From positions 1-40,967 of the forward strand of contig JAFSUD010000001.1 in NCBI GenBank assembly GCA_017445405.1: a stretch of 40,967 bases of DNA. Reading direction: 5' to 3'. The stretch comes from Synergistaceae bacterium. GTDB taxonomy: Bacteria; Synergistota; Synergistia; Synergistales; Aminobacteriaceae. Both the position numbers and the translations under genes were made by a program. The notes beneath the pieces are model-generated. The model did not search any database. It saw nothing but the letters and a program-made list of their open reading frames with translations, and was not told the origin of the DNA. Shown here in pieces: positions 16,535 through 25,100 of this stretch (its first letter is position 1; the number at the start of each line of letters is the position of its first letter).

Positions 16535-16698
16535 GCGGAGATTTCGGCAAAGGATGGCTGCGCAAGCGCACGCAGTACTACTTCAGAGTGCCTACAATGT
16601 TTGTTGACGATGTGAAGTTGTACGAGACTCACCCCGGCGAGAGCTACGAGGAGTGCAGGGAGAACGTGAGGCGGGTACTTGAGAAGGCGTTGGCGTAA
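16412..16698 (+). repeat. Glutaredoxin 3'-end direct repeat (offset 164)
   Basis: Bases from about 16414 to 16530 recur at about 16578 to 16694 with a few point differences (CCGACG against CCTACA, GAGGCT against GAGACT). A short additional match, GGAGATTTCGGC, occurs at 16393 and 16537 just before each tail and may have served as microhomology. Confidence 0.85.
16531..16698 (+). pseudogene. Chimeric ORF: new head fused to the duplicated glutaredoxin tail
   Basis: The GTG at 16531 overlaps the stop of the intact gene (GTGA). It opens a 55-residue frame: 15 residues unrelated to glutaredoxin (MSGDFGKGWLRKRTQ), then 40 residues that repeat the glutaredoxin C-terminus from YFRVPT onward, in frame, with three substitutions and a few silent changes. 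It lacks the CPYC motif. Its TAA overlaps the ATG of the downstream antitoxin gene (TAATG). The head may be the true start of a gene that once followed grx. Confidence 0.75.
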
Positions 16699-16961
16699 TG
16701 CCTGATGTTAGCATCAACATAGTGATGGACGAAAATTTGCGGAATAGCTTTTCTGACTTCTGCACAGAAATAGGCCTCAGCATGTCATCAGCAATATCTG
16801 TATTTGCGCGTCAGGCAGTGAGGCTTCAGAGAATACCGTTTGAGATTTCTGCGGATCCGTTTTACAGCGAGGAGAATATCTGTCGTCTTGAACGTGCAGC
16901 TAATGATGTAAGGACAGGCCGGGCGCAGCTTACAGTGCATGAGCTTATTGATACGGACTGA
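16698..16961 (+). CDS. RelB/DinJ-type antitoxin
   Basis: An 87-residue protein with an N-terminal ribbon-helix-helix-like segment (VSINIVMDENLRNSFSDFCTEIGLSMSSAISVFARQAV), the RelB/DinJ family pattern. A C-terminal segment is expected to wrap the toxin. Its ATG overlaps the TAA of the glutaredoxin-tail ORF and its TGA abuts the ATG of the toxin gene at 16961, as usual for type II operons. It probably represses its own transcription. It may now guard a defective toxin. Confidence 0.88.
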   Translation: MPDVSINIVMDENLRNSFSDFCTEIGLSMSSAISVFARQAVRLQRIPFEISADPFYSEENICRLERAANDVRTGRAQLTVHELIDTD

Positions 16962-17161
16962 TGCTGAAGAAATGGCATGATGAAGCGTGGGAGGATTATC
17001 TTTACTGGCAAGGTCAGGACAGAAAAACTCTCAAGAAGATTAACAGGCTGGTGCAGGACATAGAGAGGAAAGGCTATAACTGCACCGGCAAACCTGAACC
17101 GTTGCGAGGTAATCTTTCTGGCTGGTGGAGCGTTAGAAACGATTCAAGAAATCTGCGATGA
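16961..17161 (+). pseudogene. Txe/YoeB-family toxin, C-terminally broken
   Basis: The first 57 residues match the YoeB/Txe family of ribosome-dependent mRNA endonucleases (AWEDYLYWQGQDRKTLKKIN; GKPEPLRGNLSGWWS). The expected continuation, R.I....RLVYK.....I.SC..HY with the catalytic histidine, is absent. The frame ends at residue 66 after NDSRNLR. A region resembling the lost C-terminus (MVYQGQEYNSLRCEGD, about 17208-17255) lies in a different frame. So the gene seems to have been broken by an indel or insertion near 17130-17200. Family length is about 84-90 residues. Confidence 0.7.
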
Positions 17162-17312
17162 GAAACAATAAGTCATGTTTCATCAAAAAGTCAGTAATTG
17201 TTACGATATGGTTTATCAAGGTCAAGAGTATAATTCTCTGCGTTGTGAGGGAGATACACAGAAGCCCTCCGAGAAAATAATAATGAATGAACACAAAGGA
17301 GAATGATTAACA

Positions 17313-17762
17313 ATGGCAAGAGGATTTTACCCAATGATGAAGATGTTTGACCCTGAGGAGATATTCGATAACCTTACGCGCGGAGTGAGTGCGCCATTCT
17401 TTGAGGAACACGTCGCGGGGTTCGGAACTAAGCTCGATGTTTACCGCAAGGACGGAAAAATCTTCGTAGAGGCCGAGCTGCCAGGAATCGATCCCGCAAA
17501 TGTAGACCTTCACGTTTACTCTGACAGGCTCACTCTCTCGGCAGAAAAGAAGTCCGAGACCACAGAGGGCAAAGATGACGGCAAGAGCTACTTCCGGAGC
17601 GAGAGACGCTGGGGCAAGGTCGAGCGAGTAGTGTCCTTCCCGGTCGAGGCCGATCCCGACACTGCAGAGGCAGCCTTCAAGAACGGAGTGCTTACGCTGA
17701 CAGTAGCAGAGAAGAGCGAGGACAAAGCCCACAAGAAAGTGAGCATAAAGTCCGAAGCATAA
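17313..17762 (+). CDS. Hsp20/alpha-crystallin small heat shock protein
   Basis: A 149-residue ATP-independent holdase that binds unfolding proteins. The alpha-crystallin domain spans about residues 38-135 (TKLDVYRKDGKIFVEAELPGI; RSERRWGKVERVVSFP; the GVLTLTV signature near 128). AAAGGAGA precedes the ATG. No CIRCE element was seen upstream. A TATAAT at 17229-17234 is a possible -10 but lacks a -35. An intrinsic terminator follows. Confidence 0.92.
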   Translation: MARGFYPMMKMFDPEEIFDNLTRGVSAPFFEEHVAGFGTKLDVYRKDGKIFVEAELPGIDPANVDLHVYSDRLTLSAEKKSETTEGKDDGKSYFRSERRWGKVERVVSFPVEADPDTAEAAFKNGVLTLTVAEKSEDKAHKKVSIKSEA

Positions 17763-17782
17763 GCATTAATCAGGAATTTGCG

Positions 17783-17820
17783 CCGCAGTCATGGAGACAA
17801 TCCGGGCTGCGGTATTTTTG
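17783..17820 (+). terminator. Intrinsic terminator after hsp20
   Basis: GCCGCAG (17783-17789) pairs with CTGCGGT (17808-17814), followed by ATTTTT. Confidence 0.7.
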
Positions 17821-17829
17821 TGGTATATT
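17821..17829 (+). promoter_or_regulatory. Extended -10 promoter, TGGTATATT
   Basis: Lies directly after the hsp20 terminator and 39 bases before the start codon of the flavin-binding protein gene. No -35 is visible. Confidence 0.5.
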
Positions 17830-17868
17830 GTCAGACATCAGCACGTATTAATTCAGGAGGTTATCTTC

Positions 17869-18282
17869 ATGGCAGAAAGTGTACTTGACAGAGTAGCTGA
17901 CATTCTCACAAAGGCTAAAGTGTTCCAGTTCCTCACCGTCGACGGCAACAAGCCTAAAGGCCGTCCGTTTTCGTTCTTCATGGTTCACGAGGGCAGGCTG
18001 GTTTTCGGGACAGGGACTCACAAGGAGTGCTACAGACAGATGCAGGCTAACCCTAACGTTGAAGTTCTGGCCTTCGGAGGAAACGAGTTTGTCAGGATAG
18101 ACGGAGAAGCCGAATACCTGAATGACCCCGCGATTCAGGAGAGAGCTTTTGCGGAGTTCAGCTACATGCCCAAGCTCTATAACCCTGAGAACGGCAGAGT
18201 AATATCTTTCTTCACGCTCAAGAACGCCACAGCAGAAATCTGCTCCCTCGCCGGAGAACACAAAGAACTCTTCACGCTGTAA
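17869..18282 (+). CDS. Pyridoxamine 5'-phosphate oxidase-like FMN-binding split-barrel protein
   Basis: A 137-residue protein resembling the PNPOx-like/nitroreductase-related group. It has an N-terminal helix followed by strands (KVFQFLTVDGNKPKGRPFSFF), then RLVFGTGTHKECYRQMQANPNVEV, a common flavin-contact segment in this family. The predicted activity is FMN- or F420-type binding and reduction of small molecules. The substrate is unknown. I chose the ATG at 17869 because AGGAGGT lies 8 bases upstream. A longer frame starting at 17791 would run through the hsp20 terminator and the promoter. Confidence 0.82.
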   Translation: MAESVLDRVADILTKAKVFQFLTVDGNKPKGRPFSFFMVHEGRLVFGTGTHKECYRQMQANPNVEVLAFGGNEFVRIDGEAEYLNDPAIQERAFAEFSYMPKLYNPENGRVISFFTLKNATAEICSLAGEHKELFTL

Positions 18283-18288
18283 CATTCC

Positions 18289-18322
18289 GGGGCTGTCTCT
18301 GAAACATGGGACGGCCTTTTTT
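18289..18322 (+). terminator. Intrinsic terminator before the ABC-F gene
   Basis: GGCTGTCTC pairs with GGGACGGCC (with G-U pairs), followed by six T at about 18317-18322. Confidence 0.7.
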
Positions 18323-18331
18323 CGTGCAGTG

Positions 18332-18340
18332 TGATATATT
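18332..18340 (+). promoter_or_regulatory. Extended -10 promoter, TGATATATT, abutting the ABC-F start codon
   Basis: The -10 box ends 7 bases before the ATG at 18348, so transcription would start at or within a base or two of the start codon. No SD is visible in between. Confidence 0.5.
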
Positions 18341-18347
18341 TACCCGC

Positions 18348-20237
18348 ATGATTACCATCAAGAATTTACGACTATCATTCGGCGAACAGGTCATTTTTCG
18401 CGGACTCGGCCTCCAGATCCCTGACACCGCACGAATAGGACTCGTCGGCCCGAACGGTGCAGGCAAAACTACCCTCCTGCGCGTCATCATGGGCATTCAG
18501 GAATACGACGACGGCTCGGTCGAACGTTCCCGCGGACTCACTGCAGGCTATCTTCCTCAGGATCTGGTCGAGCTGGAGTCTGTCCCGCTCTTGGACTACC
18601 TCAAGCACAGAGCCGGAATCTCTGAAGTCGAGTCCAAATTGCGTGCTGTTGAGGAGAGACTCTCTCACTATCCAGAGAATCACGCTGACCTGCTCACTGA
18701 ACATTCACGGCTGGAGCGCAGGTTCGAGAATCTCGGGGGCTTTGCGTTCGAGTCGATAGCTATGAAGGTACTTCACGGTCTCGGCTTCAGGAAAGGCGAG
18801 GAACTCAAGAACTGCCGGGACTTCTCTGGAGGCTGGAAGATGCGTATTGCTATGGCCGCGCTGCTGCTCTCGTCTCCGGATGTGTTACTGCTTGATGAGC
18901 CTACGAATCATCTCGACACCGAGTCGATGGAGTGGCTCGAGGGATGGCTCAGGACTCACAAGGGAGCTGTCGTGTCAGTGTCGCACGACGTGAGATTTCT
19001 TGAGAACACTGCGGAGAGCATCGCTGACCTTGAGCATGGAGTGATTACGCTTTACCCGTGCAGCTACGACGAGTACGTTGACGTTAAGGCGCAGAATCAG
19101 GAGCTGTTACAGAAAGCGTTTGCACAGCAGCAAGCCAAGATTGCGAGGATCGAGTCGTTCGTGAACCGTTTCCGCTACAAGGCGACGAAAGCAGCGCAGG
19201 TACAGAGCAGGATAAAGCAGCTCGAGAAGATTCAGCGCATCGAGTTAGAGGCAGACAGCAAGACAGTTAAGCTCACGATTCCGGAAGCTCCGGCCAGCGG
19301 GTGGGAAGTCCTCAAGGCTCAGGACTTGGCCAAGAGTTACGGAGAACTTCACGTGTTTTCTGGAGTTAGCTTTGTGCTGAACAGAGGAGAACGAGTCGCC
19401 CTTGTCGGAGTGAACGGAGCAGGGAAATCTACGTTACTGCGTCTTCTCAGTGAGACAGAACAGCCCGACTCGGGAAGCGTGAAGCTCGGTCATAACGTCA
19501 AGGTGTCGTACTATTCACAGGAAAGCGCGCAGAATATCGACTACGCAAACACTGTGTGGGAAGAGGCCTGCTCTGTGCCGTCAAAGCTCAATGCGTCAGA
19601 GAGGCGCAATCTGCTCGGAGCGTTCCTGTTCAGCGGAGACGACATCAATAAATCTGCGAGCGTGTTATCCGGAGGAGAGAAGGCGAGATTAGCACTGTAT
19701 AAGCTGATGCTTGAGGAGACTAATTTTCTGATTCTTGACGAGCCTACGAATCACCTTGACCAGAATACGCGCGGGATTGTGGAGCGGGCATTGCTGAAGT
19801 ATCAGGGCACGTTATTGATTGTGTCTCACGACAGGCATTTTCTGGACGCGCTGGCTGAAAGAGTCCTAGAGATTAGGGATGGGAGACTCTACGATTATCC
19901 GGGGAATTACTCGTGGTTTCTTGAGAAGCGTGAAGAGAGCGTGAATTTGTCTCAGGCAGTCTCACAGAAGCCGGTGAAGAAGGCCAAGCCCGGCAATGAG
20001 ATTCTGCGTGAGCTTCGTGAAGTCAAGAAACAGATAACGAGTGCGGAGAAGGCAATAGCTGATGCAGAGGCAAGAGTGCAGGAAATTGATGAAACGCTAT
20101 GCAGACCCGAGACGCTTTCAGATTCACGGAAAGTGCAGACATTGATGATAGAGCGTGATGAATTTGACAGAAGACTCAAAGATTTATATTCTGACTGGGA
20201 AAATCTGAGCATGAAACTGGAAAGCATGAAGGAGTGA
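18348..20237 (+). CDS. ABC-F family ATPase
   Basis: Two tandem ABC domains with no membrane segments, 629 residues. Walker A motifs are GPNGAGKTT and GVNGAGKST. Signature motifs are FSGGWKMR and LSGGEKAR. Walker B motifs are LLLDEPTNHLD and LILDEPTNHLD. A linker rich in basic and glutamine residues lies between the domains (about residues 235-310), with a C-terminal coiled coil (about 540-629). ABC-F proteins act on the ribosome E site to relieve stalling or antibiotic inhibition. I chose the ATG at 18348 because MITIKNLRLSFGEQ is the canonical N-terminus. An upstream frame from 18306 would run through the terminator. There is no SD, so leaderless translation is likely. Confidence 0.93.
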   Translation: MITIKNLRLSFGEQVIFRGLGLQIPDTARIGLVGPNGAGKTTLLRVIMGIQEYDDGSVERSRGLTAGYLPQDLVELESVPLLDYLKHRAGISEVESKLRAVEERLSHYPENHADLLTEHSRLERRFENLGGFAFESIAMKVLHGLGFRKGEELKNCRDFSGGWKMRIAMAALLLSSPDVLLLDEPTNHLDTESMEWLEGWLRTHKGAVVSVSHDVRFLENTAESIADLEHGVITLYPCSYDEYVDVKAQNQELLQKAFAQQQAKIARIESFVNRFRYKATKAAQVQSRIKQLEKIQRIELEADSKTVKLTIPEAPASGWEVLKAQDLAKSYGELHVFSGVSFVLNRGERVALVGVNGAGKSTLLRLLSETEQPDSGSVKLGHNVKVSYYSQESAQNIDYANTVWEEACSVPSKLNASERRNLLGAFLFSGDDINKSASVLSGGEKARLALYKLMLEETNFLILDEPTNHLDQNTRGIVERALLKYQGTLLIVSHDRHFLDALAERVLEIRDGRLYDYPGNYSWFLEKREESVNLSQAVSQKPVKKAKPGNEILRELREVKKQITSAEKAIADAEARVQEIDETLCRPETLSDSRKVQTLMIERDEFDRRLKDLYSDWENLSMKLESMKE

Positions 20238-20243
20238 TGCTTT

Positions 20244-21008
20244 GTGAGTGAAATAACAGTGATTTGCTGCTGGAATAATGAGCAGCAATACAGCGATTTT
20301 GTAAACAGCCTCAATATGCAGACGCTGTCCTATGAGCTGATAAGCATAGATAACCGTAACAACAAGGCCTTCGCGTCATGTGCAGCAGCATACAATTCCG
20401 TGATTAACGAAGTAAAGACGAAATACGTAGTGTATTCTCATCAGGATATTATGCTGAATCTCCCGGACGCGCTGTCAAGATTCGTTAGTTTTCTTAGCAG
20501 GACAAATAATGATGACATCTTGGGCGTTGCAGGTGTAAGACTCGATTCAGAAATCTGCTTCTCGAATATCCTTCACGTTGAGCCTGAAACAGGAGAGCTT
20601 ATTCCTGCCGGAGAATTGCCATCAGATAACGGAATGACTGAGTGCTTTACATTAGATGAATGCTTCTTCGGAGGACACACAGAACACTTCAAAGCCTTTC
20701 CGTTCAATGAGCGTATATGTAACGGCTGGCATCTTTACGCTGCTGAAGCATGTCTGAGGACGCAGTCAGTACGCAATACCGCTGGCGGTGAGGCAGGGAA
20801 GGTTTATGCATGTGATGTCCCTCTCATTCATAATTCTATTGATGGCACTAATTATGCGTTTTACCGGCAGTTCTTCAGTTTGTGCAGGCACTACGCAAAG
20901 CACTTCCCCCGAATCAAGACGACATGCACCGACGGCAAGACAGATTTTCTTCATCGTTACATCCGCATTGTCCACGCAGCCCTAAAGTACAAGTTTGCAG
21001 ACAAGTAA
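20244..21008 (+). CDS. Glycosyltransferase-like protein (GT-A/StrF-type domain)
   Basis: A 254-residue soluble protein. The N-terminus ITVICCWNNEQQYSDFVNSL and the following YELISIDNRNN resemble GT-A family entry strands. YVVYSHQDIML is typical of the StrF-type/glycosyltransferase-2-like domain seen in polysaccharide and antibiotic sugar loci. A C-terminal half with GWHLYAAEAC and a basic, aromatic end follows. Substrate unknown. GTG start at 20244 with AAGGAGTGATG ahead, overlapping the ABC-F stop, so the two are coupled. Confidence 0.75.
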   Translation: MSEITVICCWNNEQQYSDFVNSLNMQTLSYELISIDNRNNKAFASCAAAYNSVINEVKTKYVVYSHQDIMLNLPDALSRFVSFLSRTNNDDILGVAGVRLDSEICFSNILHVEPETGELIPAGELPSDNGMTECFTLDECFFGGHTEHFKAFPFNERICNGWHLYAAEACLRTQSVRNTAGGEAGKVYACDVPLIHNSIDGTNYAFYRQFFSLCRHYAKHFPRIKTTCTDGKTDFLHRYIRIVHAALKYKFADK

Positions 21009-21744
21009 CTTTTTCGCAGAATTATCACAGGCCATACAGCACACAGAAGACTCGCATGTCTCACGCTTAGTTCTCGGCTGGCACGCAAGCTATATTCTTT
21101 CCGCTGACGGCAGAGCAGGAGTCGGCTTCGTCCCCGACTCGATGAAGGAGCCTCACACCGCCCGTGCAGTCCACACCTCAGCCCTCCTCTCGTCAACTCT
21201 GAAGGAATTAGCCGGACTCTACGTCTCGCCTTTTCCTCAGGAGTTCGCAGCAGCAAGCGCAGCATGTTCCGTTCTTGTGCCGTTCGTCAGGCACGGAGGA
21301 CTCCCCCTCGACCACGTGATGACTTGTGCACGCGGAGACAGAGTCGCCGTCTTGGGGTACGAACGTGATTTATTGCCGTTCATGCGTGAATGGGGCTGGA
21401 GAGTCGCAGTGTTCGACGATAGGGCTGCGGGCCGTCAGGGATGCTTTGAGCAGGAAGAGTTCTCGCGGGGAGTCCGTGAAGCAGAGTGGGTGTGGCTCTC
21501 TCCTGAAGCAATACGTGATCGGTGGCTTCTCTCGACACAGAATATATTGCGCGAGAAAAAGGGCTGCTTTCTTCAGGGGCCGGGTATTCCAGCAATGCCG
21601 GAAGCATTTTCGAGACTGGGAGTTACTCACCTCGTAGTGCCGCTCGGGGATGACTCGCCGAGACTCGAGTCGCATATCTCTGCAGGGGGTAGCACATGGC
21701 TCTGCGATGCGCTTACGTGGAGAGTGTTTAGCGGCTATGATTAA
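20995..21744 (+). CDS. DUF364/DUF4213 protein (putative metal-chelation family)
   Basis: A 249-residue cytoplasmic protein. The N-terminal part (about 1-95; GWHASYILSADGRAGVGFVPDSMK; ELAGLYVSPFPQEFAAASAACSVL) has the DUF4213 pattern. The rest, beginning GDRVAVLGYERDLLPFMREWG, has the Rossmann-like DUF364 pattern. Family members often occur in anaerobes near iron-sulfur or metal transport genes. The TTG start at 20995 overlaps the end of the preceding gene. No other start fits the family N-terminus. The SD is poor. The function has not been established, so the metal link is only the family label. Confidence 0.7.
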   Translation: MQTSNFFAELSQAIQHTEDSHVSRLVLGWHASYILSADGRAGVGFVPDSMKEPHTARAVHTSALLSSTLKELAGLYVSPFPQEFAAASAACSVLVPFVRHGGLPLDHVMTCARGDRVAVLGYERDLLPFMREWGWRVAVFDDRAAGRQGCFEQEEFSRGVREAEWVWLSPEAIRDRWLLSTQNILREKKGCFLQGPGIPAMPEAFSRLGVTHLVVPLGDDSPRLESHISAGGSTWLCDALTWRVFSGYD

Positions 21745-21782
21745 GGTTGTGCAGTCAAACAGCGGATTTTTCGTGAGGCCTG

Positions 21783-21791
21783 TGCTATAAT
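21783..21791 (+). promoter_or_regulatory. Extended -10 promoter, TGCTATAAT, for the ferredoxin gene
   Basis: Exact TATAAT with the TGn extension. No -35. It stands 69 bases before the ferredoxin start codon. Confidence 0.6.
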
Positions 21792-21860
21792 GCATTCGTC
21801 AAGAAGCAGAGGGGCTTTGCGACAAACGATCATAACAAGAATCTAGAGGAGGTTATCACA

Positions 21861-22034
21861 ATGGCAAAGGCAGTAGTAGATCAGGATGTATGCGTAGGGT
21901 GCGAGTCATGCGTAGGAGCTTGCCCTGTAGGAGCAATCGCAGTAGACGGCGGCAAAGCTAGCGTAAACGCAGATGCATGTGTAGAGTGCGGAACCTGCGT
22001 AGGAACTTGCCCGGTTAGCGCAATCTCCCAGTAA
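21861..22034 (+). CDS. 2[4Fe-4S] ferredoxin (clostridial type)
   Basis: A 57-residue electron carrier. Two CxxCxxCxxxCP clusters are visible: CVGCESCVGACP (cysteines 11, 14, 17 and 21) and CVECGTCVGTCP (40, 43, 46 and 50). Each cluster's fourth cysteine (CP) likely joins the other cluster. GAGGAGGT lies 9 bases before the ATG. The gene is monocistronic, with its own promoter (21783) and terminator (22066). It shuttles low-potential electrons, for example to hydrogenase or ferredoxin-dependent oxidoreductases, and fits an anaerobic lifestyle. Confidence 0.96.
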   Translation: MAKAVVDQDVCVGCESCVGACPVGAIAVDGGKASVNADACVECGTCVGTCPVSAISQ

Positions 22035-22065
22035 CTCATTCACACAACAAATAAGTAACTCATAG

Positions 22066-22103
22066 CTGGCAGGGCACATCACCAAAGCCCCGCCAGTTTT
22101 CTT
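22066..22103 (+). terminator. Intrinsic terminator after the ferredoxin gene
   Basis: CTGGCAGGGC (22066-22075) pairs with GCCCCGCCAG (22087-22096) with one mismatch, followed by TTTTCTTT. Confidence 0.75.
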
Positions 22104-22192
22104 TATGCACAAATCACTTCTCATTAACGCTGACATTCTCAGGTACAATATACGCAGACATAATCCCATCACGAACAGGAAGGAGCATAAGC

Positions 22193-25100
22193 ATGAAATA
22201 CACATTGCCTTCTGACACCCCGCAAGGCCAGAGGGACGCAATCACTGCTGACGACAAGACAATAACTGTCGGAGCAGGAGCAGGCACGGGCAAGACATGG
22301 GTTCTCACAGAACGATATACGCGTCTGCTCATGGAGAATGATGATTTATTGCCGGGAGAAATCCTCACGCTGACCTACACCGAAGCCGCTGCAGGAGAGA
22401 TGAAGGAACGCATAACCTCACGCGTTCAGGAAGTCATCGGCAAATTTCCTACTACTGAACGTAGGCGCGCAATACTCGACGGACTCGCTGACCTCTGGAT
22501 CTCAACGATTCACTCTTTCGCAGCAAGGCTCATCCGCGAGTCTGGACTCTCGCTGGACATCGACCCCAGAGCATCAGTCATCACCTCTCAGCAGGAAAAT
22601 GATTTCTGGGACAATATCGCTCAGGCTGCAGAGTTCGGGACTCTTCACGACCTCGCACACACTTACGGCGATAAACAGCTCCGGGACATCGCCCAAGCTC
22701 TCGACGCGGACTCGTACTTCTCTGCAGGAGTCGCCTCGTGGAAATCCAGGACTCTAAGCAGATTCGCAAGAGACACGGCAGAACTTCATGCATCATCAGG
22801 GCGAACATGGCAGGAAATGCTCTCGTGGGCAGATAACGATTTATTGATTGCGTCCGCTAAATCATGCGTCAGAGATATTCTGCTCCCTGAGTGGCAGGAA
22901 GTCTGGGACACTTTCGCGGTCATCCCTGAACTCCCAAAGCCTAATAATCCTAACGGCAAGGGCGCAATCTTCAATAAGATGCTTGATAGTTACAGAGGAG
23001 TCAAAGCAGATGATGATACTCTGCAGGATTTCTACACTGATTTTGCGGCGGCTAAAGGAGGAACAGGAGAACCGTTCGCATCCATCAAACCTTATCTTGG
23101 AAATAGGACTCTCACTCAGTACAGGGACAGCAGACCTAAAGCTGCACTAGAGATTACTCCAGACATCGACTCCCCCCTCACAGCTCAGGAACTCGCAATG
23201 CGCAAGACTCTCCTCAAGTTCTGCGCTCTCTCTTGGGCACTGTGGGACAACATGAAGAAGAAACGCGGCCTCCTCTCCTTCGCAGACATGATTAACCACG
23301 CACGCACAGCTATTCACGACGGAGCAGTTACGCGCAAGTTCAGGCATATACTAGTTGACGAGTTCCAAGACACCGACAGGTTACAGCACGACATGATTCA
23401 TCAGCTCGTCAGTGAAAACACCGGACTCTTCGCCGTCGGAGACCCCAAGCAGTCAATTTACAGATTCAGGCACGCAGACCCCCGGCTGTTCGCAGAGACA
23501 ATCAAGGATTCAGACCGCAGCATCGAGCTTGATACCAGCTTCCGAACGAGAGATGAGCTGTTGAGTATCATCAATAGGCTGTTTGCGTCAATATGGCTTC
23601 ACGGACTCGGCAAGTCTTACCCCATGAACAGGCTCACATATAACCGCGTTAATCCCGTAACTTTAGGCACAGAACGCGACTCGGGAACTATGCCCGTCTT
23701 CGAGGTCATCCTCGCTCCTCACGGCCAAAGCTCGCTCGCTCAGGGAAGGCAGAACCTCGCCGATGAACTCGCACGCAGGATTCACGAGTGGGTGAGGGAA
23801 GAGCGCACAGTCTGGGACAAGAAGGAGAAGCGCATTCGTGAGGTCAGGTACTCCGATTTCGCGGTGCTTGCTCCGGCAAGAAGCATTTACCCGGTGATCG
23901 AGGAGTCGCTCGAAAAATTCGGCATCAAGTCAATTCAGGACAAGAGCACTGACTACTTCGCACGCATAGAGATTAACGACGTGGTGTGTTTATTGCGTGC
24001 TGCTGCGGACATGAGCGACGATTTCGCTGTTGCGGGCTGGCTGATGTCCCCGTTATCTGGTGTCAGCGAGGATGAAGCGATAAAGTGCCTCACTCTCTCA
24101 GACAAGGAAACCCGGCCAAGTGCGTTAGTCCGTGAGCGTCTGCCTGAAGCATATTCGCGGCTCAAGTATTACGCTCTCGTCGGTGAACATGAAGGCCCTG
24201 CAGGATTGATAGAGCTGTTTGACAGAGACAGGAGGTGGCTCTCAGCGTACAAGCCCGGCGACAGAATGAGAGTGCTGCGCAACATAAGGCTTGCGGTGTC
24301 AGTGGCTCGGGATTTCCAGCGTTCAGGGACAGCGACTCTCGTCTCGTGTGCGGAGTGGCTGACTCGAACCGTACATAACGGAGTGAGCTTTGAGGAGCCT
24401 GCATGGCATGACGACAGAGAAAACGCCGTGAGGTTAGGGACTGTCCACTCGGCAAAGGGACTCGAGTATCCCGTCGCAATAGTGTTTGACCCGCGCAAGC
24501 AGAAGAAATCCGACACCGACTCACTGAGGCCTTCACGCGAACTCGGCCTTGTCTTCACGAAACTTCCTGATGAGGTGCTCGAGGGGCAGGACATCACGCC
24601 CAAGCTGGCATCATGGGAGAAGCTGTTATCCGAGCAGGGAGAAGAGGAGGAACAGACAAGATTATTCTACGTTGCTGCGACCCGTGCACAGGACAGCCTG
24701 ATATTCTGCGGAATGATCGACGAGAACTCGCAGGAGGCTCACCCTCACACGTGGACGAAGCTATTAACTGACCACGAGAAGGTGAATGACCCCGTAATCG
24801 CTCATGAACTCCCTGCAGGTGTTTTCAAGGACGCGGTACAGCAGAGTGGAGAAGACTCCTTGCGTTCCGTGAACGTGGTGAAGGCCAAGAACTCACTGCG
24901 GCAGTTTTCGGCGAGTTCGTTTTCGCTGTACGAGTGGTGTCCGTTTGCGTGGAGGAGGAGCTACATGCAGGGCCGGACTCTCAAGTGGGAAGACCCCATC
25001 GAGAAAGCAGACGATTACGACGGCTATTCCGGAGGCGCAGAGTTAGGAAGTCTGGTGCACTGGATATTGTCTCGGTGGCCTGAAGGTGAGGACTATGAAG

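Noticed and set aside
17791..17868. N-terminal extension of the flavin-binding protein (start at 17791)
   Set aside because: It would be read through the hsp20 terminator and the extended -10. A perfect SD supports the ATG at 17869.
18306..18347. Upstream start for the ABC-F gene
   Set aside because: The extension lies in the terminator stem and promoter, and the family N-terminus begins at 18348.
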